Assembly: GCF_001678675.1 (NCBI RefSeq)
Contig: NZ_LZRN01000029.1
Coordinates: 1 to 51,565 of the forward strand
Direction of reading: 5' to 3'
Source: Gelidibacter algens
Lineage (GTDB): Bacteria > Bacteroidota > Bacteroidia > Flavobacteriales > Flavobacteriaceae
DNA length: 51,565 bases
Shown one piece after another: positions 1 through 8,861 of this stretch; position 1 is the stretch's first letter; every line of letters starts with the position of its first letter. Below the pieces are notes generated by a model. It had not been told where the DNA came from and ran no database searches. It saw only the letters and a program-made list of their open reading frames with translations. Position numbers and translations under genes: made by a program.

Positions 1-33
1 ACAAATAATTTATAAATTTAAACAAAGGAAAAG

Positions 34-63
34 TCCTTTCCTTCGGAAAGGATTTAGGATAGG
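34..63 (+). repeat. Dispersed hairpin repeat, copy a
   Basis: An 8 bp perfect stem (TCCTTTCC / GGAAAGGA) with loop TTC at 34-52 is followed by the tail TTTAGGATAGG. The tail ends only three bases before the nucleotidyltransferase start codon. The same hairpin-plus-tail design occurs at 31022-31051 (opposite strand) and 31190-31217, so this is a dispersed element rather than a gene-specific leader. The hairpin would lie in the 5' UTR. Confidence 0.7.
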
Positions 64-66
64 CTT

Positions 67-1086
67 ATGAAAATAATAGTCCCAATGGCCGGACGTGGTT
101 CACGTTTACGCCCACATACATTAACAGTTCCAAAACCATTGATTCCGGTGGCAGGACAACCTATTGTTCACCGTTTGGTAAAAGATATTGCCAAAGTATT
201 GAATCAACCTATTGAAGAAATCGCCTTTATCTTGGGCGATCCAGCATTCTTTGGAGACGATGTGGTAGAGAGTTTAAAAGAATTGGCCACAGGTTTAGGT
301 GCCAAAGCCTCTATCTATCGTCAAGATCAACCTTTGGGAACGGGTCACGCGATTATGTGCGCGAAAGAGTCCCTTTCAGGCCCTGCAGTCATCGCCTATG
401 CCGACACCCTAATAAGAGCCGATTTTAATCTCGATCCAAACGCTGATGCCGTTATTTGGGTAAAGCAAGTGGACCGACCGGAGGCGTATGGTGTTGTTAA
501 ATTGAATGACCAAAAAGAAATTGTGGAGCTCGTAGAAAAACCAAAAGATTTTGTGAGTGATTTAGCAGTTATTGGTATATACTACTTTAAGGATGTCAGC
601 GTTCTTAAACAGGAGCTGCAGCATGTTTTGGATAACAACATCATTCATGGCGGCGAATATCAAATTAATGATGGGATTAAAGGCATGATGGCCAAAGGCA
701 AAGTTTTTAAAACGGGTGAAGTTGAAGAATGGATGGATTGTGGCAATAAAGAAGTTACCGTGGAGACGAACACCAGAATGTTGGGTTTTTTGAAAGCCGA
801 TGGTGAAGAACAAATGGTAGCAAACTCTGTAAGTTTGGATAATTCAAAGATTATTGAACCTTGCTTTATTGGTGAAAATGTTATTTTAAAAAATGCAACC
901 ATTGGTCCAAATGTGTCTATTGGAAACAATTGCACCATTACAAATGCAACCATAAAAAACAGTTTGATACAAACGCACAGCACCATAAAAAATGCTGATT
1001 TGGATGAGGCTATGATTGGGAATCACGTGCAGTACGATGGTTATTTTAAGACGATTAGTATTGGTGATTATTCTGTTTTGGAATAA
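67..1086 (+). CDS. Sugar-phosphate nucleotidyltransferase
   Basis: This 339-residue protein joins a nucleotidyl group to a sugar 1-phosphate, giving an activated sugar for surface polysaccharide or cell-wall synthesis in the cytoplasm. The N-terminus carries the family signature: GRGSRLRPHT at residues 9-18 and PKPL at 23-26. The catalytic domain runs to about residue 235. From about 255 to 325 there are isoleucine- and asparagine-rich short repeats (IGENVIL, IGPNVSI, IGNNCTI) of the left-handed beta-helix type. That architecture fits glucose-1-phosphate thymidylyltransferase-like or mannose-1-phosphate guanylyltransferase-like enzymes; the exact nucleotide and sugar cannot be read from sequence. 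It begins a rightward group with the three envelope genes that follow, though a 166 bp gap may hold a separate promoter. Confidence 0.88.
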   Translation: MKIIVPMAGRGSRLRPHTLTVPKPLIPVAGQPIVHRLVKDIAKVLNQPIEEIAFILGDPAFFGDDVVESLKELATGLGAKASIYRQDQPLGTGHAIMCAKESLSGPAVIAYADTLIRADFNLDPNADAVIWVKQVDRPEAYGVVKLNDQKEIVELVEKPKDFVSDLAVIGIYYFKDVSVLKQELQHVLDNNIIHGGEYQINDGIKGMMAKGKVFKTGEVEEWMDCGNKEVTVETNTRMLGFLKADGEEQMVANSVSLDNSKIIEPCFIGENVILKNATIGPNVSIGNNCTITNATIKNSLIQTHSTIKNADLDEAMIGNHVQYDGYFKTISIGDYSVLE

Positions 1087-1252
1087 TTCTTGCCAAGGCA
1101 GTGCCATATCAGGAACATCTGAGAGCCAAATTGTTAAGTCAAGCAAAAAACCTTTAGGTAAACATTATTAATCTCGTTATTTTTAAGATATTATTTCCAC
1201 CAGTCAAAAATGAGTTTGTCATGTCAAACCTAAGTGAGACATCACAAAAGTA

Positions 1253-2614
1253 ATGAAACATAATGTCTACATATTAATTCTCGTTTTAGGAATGTTTATC
1301 ATTCCCCAAACCACCTATGCCCAAGCTGATTTCAATCAAAGACCTACAGATGATCTCGGCAATATTGAAGACCAATTCCAAGAATATTTTTTTGAAGCAC
1401 TAAAGCAACAAGGCATTGAAAACTACCAACGTGCCATTGATGCGCTTTTGAAGTGTAAAAAATTGGATGACAAACCCGTGGTTTACTATCAATTGGGTAA
1501 AAACTTTAACAAGCTCAAAAATTTTGGCGCTGCCGAAGATGCCTTAAAAAGAGCGGTTTCCAAAGAACCTGATAACGAGTGGTATTTGGATGAACTTTAT
1601 GATTTATACAACCAACAGGGAGATACCAAAAATGCAATAAAAACCGTAAAACAATTGGTCAAATACCATCCTGATTACCGTCAGGACTTGGCATCATTAT
1701 ATATTAAGAGTAAGGATTACAAGGACGCTCTAAAACTGTTGGACGAACTGGACAAAGAGTTTGGGATTAGTGCCGATAGAGATTATTTGAGGAATCAAAT
1801 TTATAATATTACTGGACGTGATGAGGACCGGATCGAGAATTTACAAGAGCGTTTGGATAAAAATCCAGAAAACGAAACCAACTATCTGACGCTTATCTTC
1901 AGATATAGTGAGACAGGAGAAACTGAAAAAGCTTTTGAAACCGCTCAAAAATTATTGGAGTTACATCCAGAATCGAAGTTGGTGCATCTCGCGTTGTACA
2001 AATTTTATTTGGATAAAAATCAAACAGAGAATGCCATCGCTTCAATGAAAATCGTTTTGACTGCTCCTGAGATTAATGCCGATGCCAAGACCAAAGTGCT
2101 CAATGATTTTATAAATTTCGTTTCCAAACATCCAGAGCACGAAAAAGATCTTGTTGACGTTACCGCAATGATTGATGACACCAAAAGTTTTCAAACCTTG
2201 GTAGAGTTGGCACACTATTATTTAAAACTTGAAGATAAATCCAAGGCTTTATTCTATTTTGAAGAAGCCTTAAAATTAGAACCGAACAACTTTTCGGTAG
2301 TTAAGGATGCCTTGCTACTTCAAATCGATTTGGATCAGGAAGAAAAGGCAATTGCCAAAAGCCAAAAAGCTCTAGAATTATTCCCTGCACAACCTATTTT
2401 ATACCTCATTAATGGTGTGGCACACAATAAATTGAATCAGGCAAAAAATGCCATTGCCAGTTTGGAAACGGGCTTGGATTATGTTGTTGAAGATCCTAAG
2501 ATGGAAGCAGATTTTTACATCCAGCTCAGTGTGGCCTATAAGCTCAGTAATGATAATTCCAAATCACAAACGTTTGCAAAAAAGGCAGCCGCTTTAACAA
2601 ATCAAAATGAATGA
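1253..2614 (+). CDS. Exported tetratricopeptide-repeat protein
   Basis: The 453-residue product starts with a signal peptide (hydrophobic core ILILVLGMFII, likely cleaved after TTYAQA near residue 26), so it acts in the periplasm or at the outer membrane. The rest is alpha-helical and built of TPR units, visible as repeated A-x(2)-AL-x-L/K-x(3)-P patterns at roughly 50-160, 205-260 and 325-450. TPR proteins are scaffolds and no catalytic motif is seen. It overlaps the next lipoprotein gene by four bases (ATGA), so the two are translationally coupled. That coupling and the EnvC-like gene downstream suggest a shared role in envelope assembly, which is inference. The specific partner is unknown. 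Confidence 0.85.
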   Translation: MKHNVYILILVLGMFIIPQTTYAQADFNQRPTDDLGNIEDQFQEYFFEALKQQGIENYQRAIDALLKCKKLDDKPVVYYQLGKNFNKLKNFGAAEDALKRAVSKEPDNEWYLDELYDLYNQQGDTKNAIKTVKQLVKYHPDYRQDLASLYIKSKDYKDALKLLDELDKEFGISADRDYLRNQIYNITGRDEDRIENLQERLDKNPENETNYLTLIFRYSETGETEKAFETAQKLLELHPESKLVHLALYKFYLDKNQTENAIASMKIVLTAPEINADAKTKVLNDFINFVSKHPEHEKDLVDVTAMIDDTKSFQTLVELAHYYLKLEDKSKALFYFEEALKLEPNNFSVVKDALLLQIDLDQEEKAIAKSQKALELFPAQPILYLINGVAHNKLNQAKNAIASLETGLDYVVEDPKMEADFYIQLSVAYKLSNDNSKSQTFAKKAAALTNQNE

Positions 2615-3384
2615 GACTTTACAAAATTAGTGTGTTATTACTTATAATGGTTTTGGGTGTAGGGTGTAGATCTACCAAAACCTTAACTTCCAATGCCGTA
2701 ATTGACAAAAGCATTACCGCAAAACAGATCATCAAAGAAAATGGCAAACAAGATGTTCGGTTTAAAACGTTGCAGGCCAAGGTACGCATTGATTATACAG
2801 ATGGCGACAAAAGTAACGGCACCACAGTGACCTTGAGAATGGAGAAGGATAAAGTGATTTGGTTAAGTGCCCCTTTAGCTATTGCACGCGTTATGATTAC
2901 TCAAGACAGCGTGAAGTTTTATGACAAGCTCAGCAATCAGTATTTTGATGGCGGTTTTTCATTACTGACAAAACTTTTGGGGACTGAGATCGACTTCAAA
3001 AAAATCCAGAATATCTTTCTTGGGGAGCCCATCTTTAATTTAAAAGAGGATACCTATGTAACCCTTCCCAATGATGACTCTTACGTACTGCAACCAAAAG
3101 ATCAACGGGCCCTATTTGAACTGTTTTTCTTGATCAATCCAGGATTTTTTAAATTGGATTCTCAGCAATTATCTCAACCAGCAGAGAAACGTATGCTGCA
3201 GATAGATTACAAGAAATATCAAGAGGTGAGCAAGCAAATTTTTCCTGAAAACATTCGTATCATTGCAGTGGAAAAAAATGATGAAATCATTATCGATCTT
3301 GATTTCAAAGCTATAAGCTTAAATGGCGAGGTTCGTTTTCCATTCAACATTCCGTCAGGATTTAAAGAAATTGAACTTGAATAA
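2611..3384 (+). CDS. DUF4292-type lipoprotein, LolA/LolB-like
   Basis: The 257-residue protein has a lipoprotein signal ending in the lipobox LGVGC, with Cys19 as the lipidation site, so it is anchored in a membrane. The remainder looks beta-rich. Its size, its start RSTKTL..., the central pattern W-L-S-A-P-L-A-I-A-R and its place between a TPR gene and an M23-like gene match the DUF4292 family of Bacteroidetes, which resembles LolA/LolB carriers that bind lipid in a half-barrel. Function has not been demonstrated to my knowledge, so a lipid or lipoprotein handling role is inference. It overlaps both neighbours by one to four bases, indicating one operon with coupled translation. Confidence 0.8.
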   Translation: MRLYKISVLLLIMVLGVGCRSTKTLTSNAVIDKSITAKQIIKENGKQDVRFKTLQAKVRIDYTDGDKSNGTTVTLRMEKDKVIWLSAPLAIARVMITQDSVKFYDKLSNQYFDGGFSLLTKLLGTEIDFKKIQNIFLGEPIFNLKEDTYVTLPNDDSYVLQPKDQRALFELFFLINPGFFKLDSQQLSQPAEKRMLQIDYKKYQEVSKQIFPENIRIIAVEKNDEIIIDLDFKAISLNGEVRFPFNIPSGFKEIELE

Positions 3385-4607
3385 TGCGTTACCAACCTAA
3401 TATATTCCGATTGATCTTACTTTTTAGTTTGTGCACCCTCGTCATGAATGCACAAAGTAAAAAGCAACAGGAGTTGGAGGCGAAACGTCAATCTATTCTG
3501 AAAGAAATCCAACAGATCAACACTTTGCTTTTCACCAAAAAGAAGGAAGAAAAATCAATTATTTCTACCGTTGAAGATTTAAATTATAAGGTAAATGTCC
3601 GCAAGAACCTTATTAAGATCACCAATGATCAAGCCAATTTACTGACTCGGGAAATCAACACCAATCAAAAACAAATTAGCAGTCTGCGTGATCAGTTAAA
3701 ATACCTGAAGGAAGATTATGCCGCTATGGTAGTTAAATCATACAAAAGTAAATCAGAACAGAGTCGGGTTATGTTTTTGCTGTCGTCAGAGAATTTTAAG
3801 CAGGCGTATAAGCGACTTCAGTACATTAGGCAATATACAGACTACCAAAAGGAACAAGGCGAGGAAATCAAGCGTAAAACAGAGAAGCTACAAGAGTTGA
3901 ACATTACCTTGCTACAACAGAAGAAAGACAAGGACAAACTGGTTGAAGAAAACCGGTTGGCAAAGCAAAAGCTGGAAGACGATGTCAAAGAGCATCAAAA
4001 ACTTATGGCTTCAGTAAGAAAAAACATGACAGCTTATGTCTCACAAATTAGAACCAAACAACAAGAAGCAGATAGAATTGACCGGGAAATTGAAAAATTG
4101 ATCAGGGAAGCCATTGCAGCATCCAACAAGAAAGCGGGAAAATCTGAAACGACTTCAAAAGGTTTTGCGTTAACGCCTGAAGCTAAAGCGTTGGAAGCTA
4201 AATTTGAGTCCAATAAAGGAAAATTGCCTTGGCCCGTGCGCACGGGAGTTATAAAAGTACGTTACGGCAAACAGCGGTCACTTATTGACAACAGTATAGA
4301 AATTAACAGCAATGGCGTCAGGATTGCTACCGATAAAAATGCCAAGGTACGCGCGGTTTTTAATGGTGAAGTATTGGCCGTTCAAGGTACCAAGAACGGA
4401 AACCCGTGGATTTTAATTCAGCACGGTAATTACATTACGGTTTATAAAAACCTTTCAAGAGTGTATGTGGTTAAAGGCGATCGCGTGACTACCAATCAAG
4501 ATATTGCTGAAGTCTTCACGGACCAATCCAGCGGTGAAACTATGTTGAGTTTTGCTATCTATAAAGATTCAAAATTTCAGGATCCTTCAGTTTGGATTGT
4601 GCGCTAG
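3384..4607 (+). CDS. EnvC-like murein hydrolase activator
   Basis: This 407-residue exported protein has a signal peptide (cleavage near MNAQS, residue 24), then a long coiled coil from about 25 to 250 rich in K, E and Q. A C-terminal LytM/M23-like domain occupies about 275-407 (WPVRTGVIKVRYG onward). The order coiled coil then LytM matches EnvC/NlpD-type division proteins, which activate amidases instead of cutting peptidoglycan. Consistent with this, the usual zinc-site HxxxD and HxH motifs are missing: the first position reads NSIEIN and the last reads LSFAIY, and only one His (IQHGNYITVY) remains. The start ATG overlaps the stop of the lipoprotein gene. Calling it an active endopeptidase would be wrong on these residues. 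Confidence 0.87.
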   Translation: MRYQPNIFRLILLFSLCTLVMNAQSKKQQELEAKRQSILKEIQQINTLLFTKKKEEKSIISTVEDLNYKVNVRKNLIKITNDQANLLTREINTNQKQISSLRDQLKYLKEDYAAMVVKSYKSKSEQSRVMFLLSSENFKQAYKRLQYIRQYTDYQKEQGEEIKRKTEKLQELNITLLQQKKDKDKLVEENRLAKQKLEDDVKEHQKLMASVRKNMTAYVSQIRTKQQEADRIDREIEKLIREAIAASNKKAGKSETTSKGFALTPEAKALEAKFESNKGKLPWPVRTGVIKVRYGKQRSLIDNSIEINSNGVRIATDKNAKVRAVFNGEVLAVQGTKNGNPWILIQHGNYITVYKNLSRVYVVKGDRVTTNQDIAEVFTDQSSGETMLSFAIYKDSKFQDPSVWIVR

Positions 4608-4646
4608 GCTTATAATTCATGCCCAACACAATAGTGCCATTTTGCC

Positions 4647-4671
4647 GTTGTTGGTGTTTTCCACCAACAAC
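4647..4671. repeat. Solo copy of the GTTGTTGGTG hairpin
   Basis: A perfect 10 bp stem, GTTGTTGGTG / CACCAACAAC, with a five-base loop. The same hairpin recurs at 4683-4705 and 4804-4828 inside the 122 bp tandem units, so this is a third, truncated copy just upstream of the tandem array. Confidence 0.8.
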
Positions 4672-4674
4672 AAT

Positions 4675-4918
4675 TGTGGCCTTTGTTGGTGTTTTCCACC
4701 AACAACAATAATCACCTTTTTTGACGTTTTTTACAGTCTAGTATTCTCCATCAAGAATGTTCCCTAAACCGTAAAAAAGTAGAGCTGTGTTCTACTTGTG
4801 GCCGTTGTTGGTGATTTCCACCAACAACAATGATCACCTTTTTTGACGTTTTTTACAGCCTAGTATTCTCCATCAAGAATGTTCCCTAAACCGTAAAAAA
4901 GTAGAGCTGTGTTCTACT
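4675..4918. repeat. Tandem duplication, two 122 bp units
   Basis: Unit 1 is 4675-4796 and unit 2 is 4797-4918, directly abutting. I count four mismatches (at 4682/4804, in the hairpin loop, in CAATAATC/CAATGATC, and in CAGTC/CAGCC), about 97% identity. Each unit carries a GTTGTTGGTG-type hairpin, the runs CCTTTTTTGACGTTTTTT, and a second hairpin AGTAGA / TCTACT near its end. The last bases of unit 2 include the stop codon of the thioesterase gene on the minus strand. The array lies between two convergent genes and plausibly works as a double terminator. Confidence 0.85.
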
Positions 4919-5423
4919 GAAACAGCGCTTTAAGTTCCGTAGCCTCGTTAGGTTTCATTTTTCCAGCCAATACCAAACTCAGTTGTTTGCGTCTTAGGGC
5001 CGCTTCAAAACGTGCTTTTTCTAAATCAGTTTCAGGAACAATCTCAGCAATTTGTGTTGGACGCCCAGTTTCATCTACAGCCACAAAAGTATAAATGGCT
5101 TCATTGGCCTTTGCTCTAACACCCGATTCACGGTCTTCAATCCATACATCCATAAACACTTCCATTGAAGTTTTAAAAGCTCTGGAAACTTTAGCTTCAA
5201 TGGTCACAACACTTCCTAAAGGAATGGTTCTGTTAAATGCCACATGATTTACAGATGCAGTCACCACAATACGACGGCTATGACGCCTTGCAGCAATACT
5301 TGCAGCGCGGTCCATACGGGCCAACAGCTCTCCACCAAATAAATTATTGAGTGGATTGGTCTCACTTGGGAGCACCAAATCGGTCATAATGGAACAGGAT
5401 TCTCGTGGATGTTTAGGTTGCAT
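4914..5423 (-). CDS. Acyl-CoA thioesterase, hotdog fold
   Basis: A 169-residue enzyme hydrolysing acyl-CoA to free fatty acid and CoA in the cytoplasm. The segment LPSETNPLNNLFGGELLARMD carries the hotdog-family catalytic pattern (N-x-L-x-G-G followed by an Asp), and the central helix AASIAARRHS is typical of YciA/ACOT-type acyl-CoA hydrolases. I chose the ATG at 5423 (MQPKHPRES) rather than the upstream ATG at 5501 because the extra 26 residues look non-coding and the shorter form has the family length. The stop codon lies in the end of the tandem repeat. No operon partner is evident. Confidence 0.88.
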   Translation of the reverse strand: MQPKHPRESCSIMTDLVLPSETNPLNNLFGGELLARMDRAASIAARRHSRRIVVTASVNHVAFNRTIPLGSVVTIEAKVSRAFKTSMEVFMDVWIEDRESGVRAKANEAIYTFVAVDETGRPTQIAEIVPETDLEKARFEAALRRKQLSLVLAGKMKPNEATELKALFQ

Positions 5424-5598
5424 TGGGTATGTTTTAAAATGAGGTGCAAAGATAACTCGAATTTGCGAATTATTTACAGCCAACGTGACTGTTGAAAGCA
5501 AGACGCATGACTAATCTTTGAGTTGAAAAGTGGAGAACACCCAACTTTTAAGAAGAATGTTGCAGCATGTTAGGAATTAGGAAGTAATAATCTTAAAG

Positions 5599-6537
5599 TT
5601 ATTCAAGTTCCCTAACCAACAACCAAGCTTCCTTATTGTAGGTTTGACGAATATCACGTAAAGCAATCAGAGCCTCATTGCTATTCTCATAGCTGGAGTA
5701 GACCACTTCATGAAGTCCGTATTTATTGACGCCAATAGTTCTTGCTTTGAATCCGAGATCTTGTAGCTCTGCTATCTTCTTATCTGAGTTTTCTTCTACC
5801 CTATAGGCGCCCGCAATAATATGGTATTTGCCTTGTTGTTTTTCAACAGTTAATGTTGCAGAAGGCAACGGGTTTTCGATAATGAACGTCGCTTCCTGTA
5901 CTTTGGCGTCCAATTGTTGGTTGGCAGCTTCTTGGGCCAATTGGTTGTGGGTTTCTACCTTATTAATATAAAAGGTTGACGCCGCAAATCCGCCAACGGT
6001 CAATGCGATAAGAGCTACCGCAGCATATTTGAGATAAGAGCGTTTTTCGCGTCTTTCAGGAGTTATTGAGATAGGAATCACATCTTCAAGCGTTTCTACC
6101 TGTTGTTTATAAACTTCACGATTCACATGGGAAACTTCAAATTCTGAAAGTCCAAAAGCATCCGTTAGGTAATTGCTGTTGTAGGACGGTTCAAAAACAA
6201 TCTTCCCATCGGTGTTCAATGCCAAATCGCCAATCGTACTAAAGCTTAAGGTTTCACCTTCAGTCAAGAAAGATTTTATAGACTTGACCTGCTTGCTAAT
6301 TTTCTGAACGGCAATTTCATAAGGTATCTTTTCCGCGTCAGCAATATAACTGGCCAATAAGCCATCATTATGCTGCAATTGCTCATTGAATGAGATAACT
6401 TTTTTAGGTGGAAAAAAAGTATGGTTGCTTTCATCAAGTGTTGCAGAGACACGTTTGGTCAAAAAAGCACCAAATTCAGGGATCGTTACGCAGTCGTAAC
6501 GGTACAGTAAATCGCTTATGTAAGTTTCTATATGCAT
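5599..6537 (-). CDS. HU-CCDC81 and SPOR domain membrane protein
   Basis: The 312-residue protein has two CCDC81-like prokaryotic HU domains at the N-terminus (about 1-60 and 65-130), a linker, one transmembrane helix at 169-190, and a SPOR domain at about 237-312 (KYHIIAGAYR onward). The HU-like part should face the cytoplasm and the SPOR part the periplasm, where SPOR domains bind glycan strands stripped of stem peptides at division sites. This combination is a recognised Bacteroidetes family. A link between chromosome or cytoplasmic structure and septal peptidoglycan is an attractive inference but unproven. It is divergent from dprA, with an AT-rich 103 bp spacer holding both promoters. Confidence 0.87.
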   Translation of the reverse strand: MHIETYISDLLYRYDCVTIPEFGAFLTKRVSATLDESNHTFFPPKKVISFNEQLQHNDGLLASYIADAEKIPYEIAVQKISKQVKSIKSFLTEGETLSFSTIGDLALNTDGKIVFEPSYNSNYLTDAFGLSEFEVSHVNREVYKQQVETLEDVIPISITPERREKRSYLKYAAVALIALTVGGFAASTFYINKVETHNQLAQEAANQQLDAKVQEATFIIENPLPSATLTVEKQQGKYHIIAGAYRVEENSDKKIAELQDLGFKARTIGVNKYGLHEVVYSSYENSNEALIALRDIRQTYNKEAWLLVRELE

Positions 6538-6640
6538 TGAAACAAAGTTAGGAATTTTTGATTTTCATGGAAATTTAACCTCTACTATTTATTAACATTG
6601 ATTAAATTTAAATATTTTTCCCTCTAAATCAATCCTATAG

Positions 6641-7744
6641 ATGTCTGATCAGGACTTAATTTATATTCTTGCGCTGCAAAATGTGCCTAAAATAGGCGAC
6701 ATTACTGCTAAAAAGTTGATCGCACATTGCGGATCGGCGGAAGCGGTGATTAAAGAAAAGAAACACCATTTATTAAAAATTGATGGGATTGGAAGTAGCA
6801 TGTTGCAAGATGTTTATAACAAAACTCATTTGCTTGCTGCAGAAGCTGAGTTGAAATTCATCAAGGAAAATGCTGTAACATGTTTGTACTTTATGGATGC
6901 CAACTATCCCGAAAAATTGAAACATTGTATTGATGGTCCTATTGTTTTGTTTCAATCGGGGAAGGTCGATTTAAAGAAAAAGCGCCTCATTAGTATTGTG
7001 GGCACACGCATGATTACCTCTTCAGGCATTGCCTTTTGTGAGCAATTGATAGAACAGTTGGCAGTTTTTAATCCTGTCATCATTTCAGGATTTGCCTATG
7101 GCACCGATATTACAGCCCAAAAATTGGCTTTAAAGCACAATTTGCAAACGGTAGGTTGTTTGGCACATGGATTAAATCAGGTCTACCCAAAAGTGCATAA
7201 AAGATATGTGGCAGAAATAGAGAAAAACGGTGGATTTTTAACCGAGTTTTGGAGTACATCAAATCCGGAACGAGAGAATTTTTTAAAGCGCAACCGCGTG
7301 ATTGCTGGGGTGAGTGAAGCCACGATTGTTATTGAATCGGCAGAGCGGGGAGGAAGTCTGGTGACTGCTGATATTGCCAATTCTTACAATAGAGATGTTT
7401 TTGCAGTGCCAGGGAGAACTACGGATTCTCAAAGTGCAGGTTGCAATAACCTGATCAAATATCAAAAGGCACACTTGTTGTCAAATCCTATGGATTTACC
7501 GTATATGTTGAATTGGGAATTAAACACTGATAAAAAACCTGCGATTCAAAAGCAATTATTTGTAGAACTGGAAGCTGATGAAAAAATTATCTACAGTTTT
7601 CTCAAAATAAACGAGCAGCAGCTTTTGGACAGTATTGCTTTAGAATGTAAGATGCCTATTTTTAAAGTGGCGGGCGTCCTTTTAAATATGGAACTTAAAG
7701 GAGTGATTAGACCGCTTCCAGGTAAATTGTTTGAGGTGATTTAA
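6641..7744 (+). CDS. dprA: DNA-processing protein DprA
   Basis: A 367-residue DprA/Smf protein, which binds incoming single-stranded DNA during transformation and loads RecA. An N-terminal helix-hairpin-helix-like region (QNVPKIGDITAKKLI, about 13-28) precedes the Rossmann-type DprA core, seen in SIVGTRMITSSG (about 118-129), IISGFAYGTDITA (about 147-159) and the nucleotide-site segment ERENFLKRNRVIAG. SAERGGSLVTA and FAVPGR complete the family signature. The C-terminus (about 305-367) fits the winged-helix extension. Note recA lies 5 kb away in the same window. No other competence genes are seen. Confidence 0.94.
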   Translation: MSDQDLIYILALQNVPKIGDITAKKLIAHCGSAEAVIKEKKHHLLKIDGIGSSMLQDVYNKTHLLAAEAELKFIKENAVTCLYFMDANYPEKLKHCIDGPIVLFQSGKVDLKKKRLISIVGTRMITSSGIAFCEQLIEQLAVFNPVIISGFAYGTDITAQKLALKHNLQTVGCLAHGLNQVYPKVHKRYVAEIEKNGGFLTEFWSTSNPERENFLKRNRVIAGVSEATIVIESAERGGSLVTADIANSYNRDVFAVPGRTTDSQSAGCNNLIKYQKAHLLSNPMDLPYMLNWELNTDKKPAIQKQLFVELEADEKIIYSFLKINEQQLLDSIALECKMPIFKVAGVLLNMELKGVIRPLPGKLFEVI

Positions 7745-7789
7745 TTGTACCAACCCTTCAGGTATTAGAGACATGAAAGATCTTGTTAA

Positions 7790-8758
7790 TTAATAACCAA
7801 GCTTCGTACGCACACGTCCCAAAACGGCATTAGCCACTACTTTAGCCTTTTCAGCACCTACTGCAAGCGCATTGTCAATTTCTTCCAAATGATTCATGAA
7901 ATAATGGTAGCGTTCACGAGGCATTTCAAACTTGCTAATGATTAATTCATACAAGGCCTGTTTGGCATGTCCGTATCCATAATTACCTTGTTCATAATTC
8001 TGTTTCATGTTCTGAACGTCTTCATCAGAAGCCAATAAACTATAAATAGCGAAACAGTTGCAAGAGCTCCAATCTTTCGGCTCTTCTAAAGGAGTGCTGT
8101 CCGTTTCAATGGACATGATTTGTTTGCGCAATTGTTTTTCCGGTAAGAATATATTAATAAAATTATTTTTGCTTTTGCTCATTTTGGCACCATCAGTTCC
8201 AGGAATCAGCATCGTGTTTTCTTGAATTTTACCTTCGGGCATCACAAAGGTTTCGCCCATTTTGGCATGGAAACGGGAAGCTACATCTCGGGTCATTTCA
8301 ATGTGCTGTAATTGGTCTTTTCCTACCGGAATAATTTCAGCATCATACAATAAAATGTCTGCCGCCATCAACATGGGATAGGAGAATAGTCCTGCATTTA
8401 CATCTTCCAATCGATCTGATTTATCTTTGAAACTATGAGCCAAAGTCAAACGTTGATAAGGAAAAAAGCAACTCAAATACCAAGAAAGTTCAGCAGTTTG
8501 AGGGATATCACTTTGACGGTAAAAGACCACTTTTTCAATATCCAAACCAAAGGCCAACCAGGTTGCCGCAACGCTATGGGTATTATATCTTAGAGTATCG
8601 GCATCTTTAATTTGTGTTAAGGAATGCATGTCTGCAATAAATAAAAATGAACTGTTTTTAGTATCATTCGCCATTTCAATTGCTGGAAGGATTGCCCCTA
8701 GAATATTTCCTAAATGCGGTGTTCCTGTGCTTTGTATGCCTGTAAGTATTCTTGCCAT
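7790..8758 (-). CDS. trpS: Tryptophanyl-tRNA synthetase
   Basis: A 322-residue class I aminoacyl-tRNA synthetase that charges tRNA-Trp. The HIGH-type motif is TPHLGN at residues 13-18 and the KMSKS loop is present exactly (DGAKMSKSKNN, near residue 191). GKDQLQH and DILLYDAE are conserved TrpRS segments. The longer reading frame begins at 8809, but I start at the ATG at 8758 (MARILTGIQ) because family members begin right before this ATP-binding strand and the upstream 17 codons look like leader. It is divergent from plsC across about 100 bp containing a 9 bp inverted repeat. Confidence 0.95.
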   Translation of the reverse strand: MARILTGIQSTGTPHLGNILGAILPAIEMANDTKNSSFLFIADMHSLTQIKDADTLRYNTHSVAATWLAFGLDIEKVVFYRQSDIPQTAELSWYLSCFFPYQRLTLAHSFKDKSDRLEDVNAGLFSYPMLMAADILLYDAEIIPVGKDQLQHIEMTRDVASRFHAKMGETFVMPEGKIQENTMLIPGTDGAKMSKSKNNFINIFLPEKQLRKQIMSIETDSTPLEEPKDWSSCNCFAIYSLLASDEDVQNMKQNYEQGNYGYGHAKQALYELIISKFEMPRERYHYFMNHLEEIDNALAVGAEKAKVVANAVLGRVRTKLGY

Positions 8759-8817
8759 GGTAACTTCCCACGAAAATGGGAATATTGTTAATAGTTCAAC
8801 GAGCCACAAAGGTAATT

Positions 8818-8841
8818 TTTTTCGAGTTATAGCTCGAAAAA
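8818..8841. promoter_or_regulatory. Inverted repeat between trpS and plsC
   Basis: A perfect 9 bp stem, TTTTTCGAG / CTCGAAAAA, with loop TTATAG, lies between the two divergent start codons. It is 20 bases ahead of the plsC ATG and 60 ahead of trpS, so it could be an operator or a leader hairpin. Confidence 0.45.
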
Positions 8842-8861
8842 TTTAATTAGTTTTGGAATCG

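Noticed and set aside
660-1146. Minus-strand open frames inside the nucleotidyltransferase gene
   Set aside because: They lie opposite a clearly conserved gene, have no domain and no start context.
4552-4767. 71-codon plus-strand frame across the end of the EnvC-like gene and the tandem repeat
   Set aside because: It runs out of phase through the conserved end of one gene and through hairpin repeats; no family-like sequence.
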